From the NCBI GenBank assembly GCA_001313365.1, contig BBFS01000126.1:1-12803 (forward strand): a stretch of 12,803 bases of DNA, in the 5' to 3' direction. Position 1 is the first letter of the stretch, and each line of letters begins with the position of its first letter. The translations under genes were made by a program, and so were the position numbers. A model generated the notes under the pieces. It was given only the letters and a program-made list of their open reading frames with translations, ran no database searches and was not told the origin of the DNA. Source of the stretch: Paenarthrobacter nitroguajacolicus JCM 14115 (GTDB lineage: Bacteria > Actinomycetota > Actinomycetes > Actinomycetales > Micrococcaceae). Shown piece by piece: positions 8,386 to 12,803 of this stretch.

Positions 8386-9069
8386 TCATGCCGCTGAGGG
8401 CGCCCCCCCACCGGGCACGCCCGCCGCTTGTTTGTGGCCGAGGAACCTGCCGGCCTTGAAGTACCAGTACGGCCAGACGGCCCAGGACGATGCCCCCCCG
8501 CGATGAAGCCCGCTCCCATCATCCCGTAACGGAGCCACTCGGGCCCGGGAAGGAGGAACCCCAGGCCAGCCAGGGGGGGGAGCCGATCCAGAGGCTCCGC
8601 CGATGAACCGGCCGAGCTTCGCGAGCCCCTGCGGGTAGTCCTCAACGTGGAGAAGTTTGTTGTTCGCCACAAAGAACCAAGCTCCTTGGACGACGATTGC
8701 CGCAACGGAAATTGCTGTTGACGGCCCAAAGTCCAGGACCTTGAATACCAGCAACGCCGAACTCGTGGCCCCGGCTGCGCATGCTGTTACGGTGACCCAC
8801 TTCAATGGCCCGGTCCACGGTGCCTTCGGGAGACGCTGGTGAACTTGGAGGATTACCGGTATAGCAAGAACGTTGAATACGGCTCCCGTGGCATCGTTGA
8901 TGGCACCGAAAACGAACGGGCCACCCTTGGGCACTTCCACGGCGTACATTGCTGCGAGGGTGGCGATACCGAGGGCACCCGCGGCAGCAGCAGAGAAGGC
9001 GAAAGCTGATGCGGCCCTGTCGCCTGGAAGCTCAACTGAGTCGCCTGGAAACTCAACTGAATTGTCCAT
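8386..9069 (-). CDS. Multi-pass membrane protein of unknown function, frame-damaged near the C-terminus
   Basis: About 225 residues; I do not recognise the family. Probable membrane helices are at about 20-46 (AFAFSAAAAGALGIATLAAM), 57-80 (GAVFNVLAIPVILQV), 90-113 (WVTVTACAAGATSSALLVFK), 116-136 (AISVAAIVVQGAWFFVA) and one or two in 155-205 (YGMMGAGFIAGGASSWAVW). The N-terminus is a short soluble segment with a 7-residue duplication (SVEFPGD SVELPGD). The frame leaves the correct path between the eight-G run 8573-8580 and the seven-C run 8493-8499. Shortening both restores LAGLGFLLPGPEWLRYG and the original frame. The ATG at 9069 follows a G-rich ribosome site, itself expanded to seven G. It lies downstream of the pseudouridine synthase gene on the same strand, 85 bases away, and could share its transcript. 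Confidence 0.7.
   Translation of the reverse strand: MDNSVEFPGDSVELPGDRAASAFAFSAAAAGALGIATLAAMYAVEVPKGGPFVFGAINDATGAVFNVLAIPVILQVHQRLPKAPWTGPLKWVTVTACAAGATSSALLVFKVLDFGPSTAISVAAIVVQGAWFFVANNKLLHVEDYPQGLAKLGRFIGGASGSAPPPGWPGVPPSRARVAPLRDDGSGLHRGGASSWAVWPYWYFKAGRFLGHKQAAGVPGGGAPSAA
9020..9061 (-). repeat. 21-bp tandem duplication at the membrane protein N-terminus
   Basis: Two 21-base copies (9020-9040 and 9041-9061) differ at two positions and encode SVELPGD and SVEFPGD directly after the start. It looks like a recent in-frame duplication in a tolerant region. Confidence 0.8.
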
Positions 9070-9154
9070 CTCCCGCCCCCCCTTGCCAAACTACCCCCCC
9101 GGAATCCTCATGGTAGTCCTGCTCAGAGTCACGTGGAATGGGTGTGGGAGGCCC

Positions 9155-10130
9155 TTAGCCGCGGGCTTCGCTGAGCTCCAATTTGCTGCGATATTCCACG
9201 CGTTGCGCGCTGATGGGATCCACAAATGTGATGCCGCGGGCCAGTAACTGAAGGGGTTTGGAGTAGTCGTCCGGGGCTTTGTCCAGCAAGTCCGGATAGA
9301 AGGCGTCGTTGACGATTCCCAACCCAAGCGAGGCCATGTGCACGCGGAGTTGGTGAGTCTTTCCTGTGTGTGGTTCCAACCGGTATAACGCGCGCTGGTG
9401 AGTTCCGGCGTCGAACGTTTTTGTCTGTTCAATGCGGGTTTCCGCGTTCGGTTCTCCGTCGATGACTTCCGCGAGCAGGTAACTGCGGGACTTGGTCATG
9501 CGGTTGCGGACAACCACCGGGAATTCGACGGCGGGATAGCCTGCGGCCGGTGTCGCGGCGGACACGCACTCGTATTCCTTCTGGACCTGGCGCTTCTCGA
9601 AGAGGACCTGATATTTGCCGCGTGTCTCCGGTTGGTGGAGAGCAGCAGCAGGCCGGCCGTCATTCGGTCCAGGCGGTGCATGGGGATGAGGTCCGGGAGG
9701 TTGAGCAGGTTCCGGAGCCGGACCAGCGCGGATTCCTGGATGTAGGTGCCGCCCGGCGTTGTGGGGAGGAAGTGCGGTTTGTCCACCACCAGGATGTGTT
9801 CGTCTTGGTGGAGGATGTTGATTTCCACGGGCAGGCGGGTCTCGGGCGGGAGTGTGCGGTAGTACCAGATGAAGGTGTGGTCCTCCAGCTTGGTGCTGCG
9901 GTTCAGCGGTACGCCGCCTTCGCCCACGATCTCTCCGGCGTCAAAGCGGTCCTCGATGCCTGAGGATCGATATGGCCCCAACGATGCATCATGTAGTCCA
10001 TTGCGGTGGTCCACGGTCCCTCGTCCGGCAGGCGAAGGCGGGTCGCGTTCACGCCGTCGCGCACGGGGGAGGGGGGGATTGCATCACTGGTCAATTCTAC
10101 CGGCGTTGCGTTGGGAGGCCCGCTCTGCAC
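9155..10130 (-). CDS. RluA-type RNA pseudouridine synthase, two frame breaks
   Basis: About 325 residues. It converts uridine to pseudouridine in rRNA or tRNA. The catalytic motif is MHRLDRMTAGLLLL, with the Asp of HRLD as the nucleophile. The preceding family motif is HILVVDKPHFLPTTPGG, and the later ones are PHTGKTHQLRVHMASLGLGI and VNDAFYPDLL. No S4 domain is seen. The frame breaks at about 9960 (one base of a GGG run missing; IDPQGIEDRFDAGEIVGE restored) and about 9628 (same type; TNRETRGKYQVLFEKRQVQK restored). The start is uncertain: GTG at 10130 gives the longest frame, with TTG at 10094 as an alternative; homologues of this type usually begin shortly before the NATRLRLPDEGPW segment. 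The target RNA position cannot be told from the sequence. It is divergent from the ArsR-type gene. Confidence 0.9.
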
Positions 10131-10200
10131 CCTTGGGCGGCTCCGAAAGGCGCAAAACAGGCCTCACAACGGGAGAGATAGGCCGACGATAAAAAAGTTC

Positions 10201-10236
10201 TTGACAATAAAAATTGTCGGTGAGCATACTTGAAGC
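10201..10236 (+). promoter_or_regulatory. arsR-type promoter with overlapping palindromic operator, probably leaderless
   Basis: A perfect -35 TTGACA (10201-10206) is followed after 18 bases by CATACT (10225-10230). The predicted start of transcription falls on the ATG at 10237, and no ribosome site precedes it, so the mRNA is probably leaderless. An inverted repeat GACAAT-AAAA-ATTGTC (10203-10218) overlaps the -35 and spacer. A repressor bound there would block RNA polymerase, which fits autoregulation by the ArsR-type protein encoded immediately downstream. Confidence 0.75.
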
Positions 10237-10882
<646 letters not shown>

Positions 10883-10890
<8 letters not shown>

Positions 10891-11578
10891 TAACCGGAAA
10901 TTCGAAATTGAGACGGACGTCGAACTGCCCGGCACCCCTGAACGAGTATGGCAGGCGGTCACCAAGGACACCCCCGCCTGGATGTTCCCCCACGGATCAG
11001 TGGCCGGACGTGAAGACCACCGAGGAATACCCCAGCCACCTTGTGTCCCGCATGGACGGCCCGGATGGATGGTTCAACCAGTTGGAGCACATCCTTGAGC
11101 CGCTGGAGGGTGGCCGCGCCAAGCTCCACTACGTTCACAGCGGGATCTTTGCCGAGAACTGGGATGAGCAATACGACGGCGCCAGCAAGCACACGGAGTT
11201 TTACCTGCACACGTTGGGTCAGTACCTGCAGTACTTCGACGGCAAGCCCGTGGTTTTCACGGACATTCAGGCGCCTGCTTCTTCGCAGACGGTGGATGGA
11301 TTCGTTCAGCTGAAAAAGGCCTTGAATGTGGACGGTGTAGCCGCCGGTACCGCAGTGGATGTTGACGTCGACGGCGTGGGGGCGGCTGGCCGGGGGTAGT
11401 GGACTTCTCCAACGAGAACTTCCTGGGCCTCCGGACCGCGGATACGATGTACCGCTTCTTCGGTCGGAACGCATTCGGTGCTCCGGTCGGGATGACGGTG
11501 CACGAGTTCAGCGGTTCCGGCGATGCAGAACTTACGGCCAAGGCCTGGGGTGCGTTCCTGGAGAAGGTTTACGCATAG
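10883..11578 (+). CDS. SRPBCC (START-like, AHSA1-type) domain protein, three frame breaks
   Basis: About 231 residues. SRPBCC proteins have a helix-grip fold with a deep hydrophobic pocket and bind or transform lipophilic small molecules. The N-terminus EIETDVELPGTPERVWQAVT is the typical opening; DGPDGWFNQLEHILEPLEGG and the C-terminal helix LTAKAWGAFLEKVYA fit an AHSA1/CalC-like member. The frame breaks at 10987-10991 (C5 for C4; AWMFPTDQWPDVKTTEEYPS restored) and at 11378-11382 plus 11392-11396 (both G5 for G4; VGRLAGVVDFSNENFLGLRT restored). An AAGGA ribosome site lies eight bases before the ATG. It is translationally coupled to the ArsR-type regulator and ends nine bases from the convergent tetR-type gene. 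Its ligand is unknown. Confidence 0.85.
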
Positions 11579-11587
11579 CAGTTCCGG

Positions 11588-12171
11588 TTAGGCCGCCCAG
11601 GCCCGGGTTACGGATTCCAGGGCGGCCTCGTAGATCGATGCCCAATCGGTGGCGGGATCATTCATCTGCGCAAGTTCCAGGCTGACGAGCCCATGGACCT
11701 GTCCCCATATGGCCATTGCCATGAGCGCGGGGGGGTCGTCCTTGCCAGAATGCCCGCTGATTGGGCGGCGACTACCGCCTCCACCAGGGGGGGGAGCATT
11801 GAATCGGAAGCGACTGCCGGCGTCGGGCTGCAATCAACATAGGCGGCCAGCGCCCCGCCGAACATGAGGCGGTAAAGGGCCGGGTGCTCCAGTGCCCAAA
11901 TGCGGTAGGCCCGGCCCAATCCCGGCAGCCCGTCCTTGGCCGCAGCGCGTTGGGACTCACCAAAGGAGCGGAAACCGTCGTCGATGGCGGCGGTCAGCAG
12001 TTGCGCTTTACCGCCGAAGAGGGAGTAGATCGCGGTGGTGGACGTTTCTGCCGCTGCCGCTACGTCACGAAGGGTGACGCGGGCCGGCCCCCCCTCGCGG
12101 TCCACCAGTTCGGCGGTTACCGCGAGGAGTCGATCCTGGACGTGTTGATCATGAACTACAGGTCTTGCCAT
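11588..12171 (-). CDS. TetR-family transcriptional repressor with WHG-type C-terminal domain, one frame break
   Basis: About 193 residues. The N-terminal TetR HTH spans about 12-60 (RLLAVTAELVDREGGPARVT; LRDVAAAAETSTTAIYSLFG; GKAQLLTAAIDDGF). The C-terminal ligand domain carries the WHG-type motif IWGQVHGLVSLELAQ. The frame breaks at the seven-G run 11729-11735 (minus-strand C7 that should be C5; ARTTPALMAMAIWGQ restored). An eight-base run at 11787-11794 and a seven-base run at 12088-12094 each insert a residue without changing frame; DREGGPAR is DREGPAR in typical members. It is divergent from the DUF4188 gene across a three-half-site operator, so it most likely represses itself and that gene. 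The inducer is unknown. Confidence 0.9.
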
Positions 12172-12180
12172 GCCCTCAAT

Positions 12181-12216
12181 GTTTCATAACATTGTTTCAT
12201 AACAACGTTATGAAAC
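12181..12216. promoter_or_regulatory. Three-half-site operator between the tetR-type and DUF4188 genes
   Basis: GTTTCATAAC occurs at 12181-12190 and again at 12194-12203, and its reverse complement GTTATGAAAC at 12207-12216. The half-sites are spaced exactly 13 bases apart. The right-hand pair forms a palindrome with a three-base centre, the usual form of a TetR operator. The left copy ends ten bases from the repressor start codon, so occupancy could block both promoters. Confidence 0.85.
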
Positions 12217-12262
12217 CCGGATCCAACAAAATCAGGGGTTCCCCCCCAACTGAAGGATTCAC

Positions 12263-12773
12263 ATGGCACAGGAGATCTTCCCCCGGCCGCTTCACCGCGG
12301 ATATCGGGCGCGATACAGTGACCGTCTTCCTCATCGGGATGCGGGCAAACCGGTGGTGGAAGCTGGGCCGCGTCGCCAAGGTGGCGTCGGCCATGCCCAC
12401 CATGATGCAGCACCTTGCCAAGAACCCGGACGCCGGTCTCCTTGGCAGCGAGCAGTGGTTCGGGCGGACTACCATCCTGCTCAGCTACTGGGAAAGTCCG
12501 GAGCATCTGAGGCGCTTTGCCGCAGACAGGGATTCGCCGCATCTGGGCCCCTGGCGGAAATTCATGAAGGAGTTCGCGGGCAGCGGCGACGTTGGCGTGT
12601 GGCACGAGACGTACCAAGTCCCGGCGTCGGGTATTGAAGTGGTGTACAACGGCATGCCGCTGTTTGGCTTGGCAAAGGCAACCTCGCATACACCGGTGGG
12701 GGGGCCGGGCAGCAACACGGCAAAGCAACGCATGAGCGCGAGGGCGCGATCCGCAGATCCGGCCCCCAACTAA
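12263..12773 (+). CDS. DUF4188 (monooxygenase-like, dimeric ferredoxin fold) protein, one frame break
   Basis: About 169 residues. The mended N-terminus reads EIFPGRFTADIGRDTVTVFL, followed by IGMRANRWWKLGRVAKVASA, LLGSEQWFGRTTILLSYWES, FMKEFAGSGDVGVWHETYQV and YNGMPLFGLAKA. This is the pattern of DUF4188 proteins, which are thought to share the antibiotic-biosynthesis-monooxygenase fold; their substrate is not established. The frame breaks at 12280-12284 (C5 that should be C4). A GAAGGA ribosome site at 12252-12257 lies five bases before the ATG. The last 25 residues are Ser/Ala/Pro-rich and probably disordered. The divergent TetR-type gene and shared operator suggest it is induced when the repressor binds its ligand. 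Confidence 0.88.
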
Positions 12774-12803
12774 GTCGCAGCACATGTCGTTTTGAGCCCT
12801 CAA

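Overview
The window looks like chromosomal DNA of a high-GC Gram-positive bacterium, most likely an Arthrobacter/Paenarthrobacter-type actinomycete (Micrococcaceae). The reasons are GC-rich third codon positions, an actinobacterial-type phosphoenolpyruvate carboxylase ending in RNTG, several GTG starts, leaderless-looking promoters, and ArsR/SRPBCC and TetR/DUF4188 gene pairs. No tRNA, rRNA, CRISPR array, transposase or phage gene was seen.

Layout, left to right. (1) 1-1653, minus strand: a two-gene operon of a GGDEF-like protein followed by a secreted Ig-fold adhesin, joined by an ATGA overlap. The adhesin runs off the left edge inside a 39-bp tandem repeat. (2) 1654-2028: divergent control region. 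(3) 2029-3680, plus: one large protein that joins an ECF-type sigma factor, a zinc-finger anti-sigma-like domain, a membrane helix, a proline-rich stalk and an extracellular domain. (4) 3839-6649, plus: ppc, then a strong nested hairpin. (5) 6759-7064, plus: a small conserved hypothetical gene. (6) 7079-7731, minus, and 7786-8349, plus: a DedA-family membrane protein and a macro-domain hydrolase, transcribed divergently. (7) 8386-9069, minus: an unrecognised multi-pass membrane protein. (8) 9155-10130, minus: an RluA-type pseudouridine synthase. (9) 10237-11578, plus: an ArsR-type regulator overlapping an SRPBCC-domain gene, with an operator on its own promoter. (10) 11588-12171, minus, and 12263-12773, plus: a TetR-family regulator and a DUF4188 protein, divergent across a three-half-site operator.

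The most interesting biology is regions 1-3. A membrane-anchored sigma factor with its own anti-sigma module and an outward-facing sensor lies head to head with an operon for a surface adhesin. A surface-sensing switch for adhesin expression is a reasonable inference but is not shown by the sequence.

Reading frames are broken in 10 of the 13 genes. Nearly all breaks can be mended by changing the length of a short homopolymer, usually a G or C run. The window holds about 33 runs of exactly seven G or C, but only about four of six and four of eight. In conserved motifs (PEP carboxylase, macro domain, TetR) the 7-base runs sit where families normally have four bases. I read this as systematic consensus error and annotate the broken genes as intact genes with damaged reading frames, not as genuine pseudogenes.
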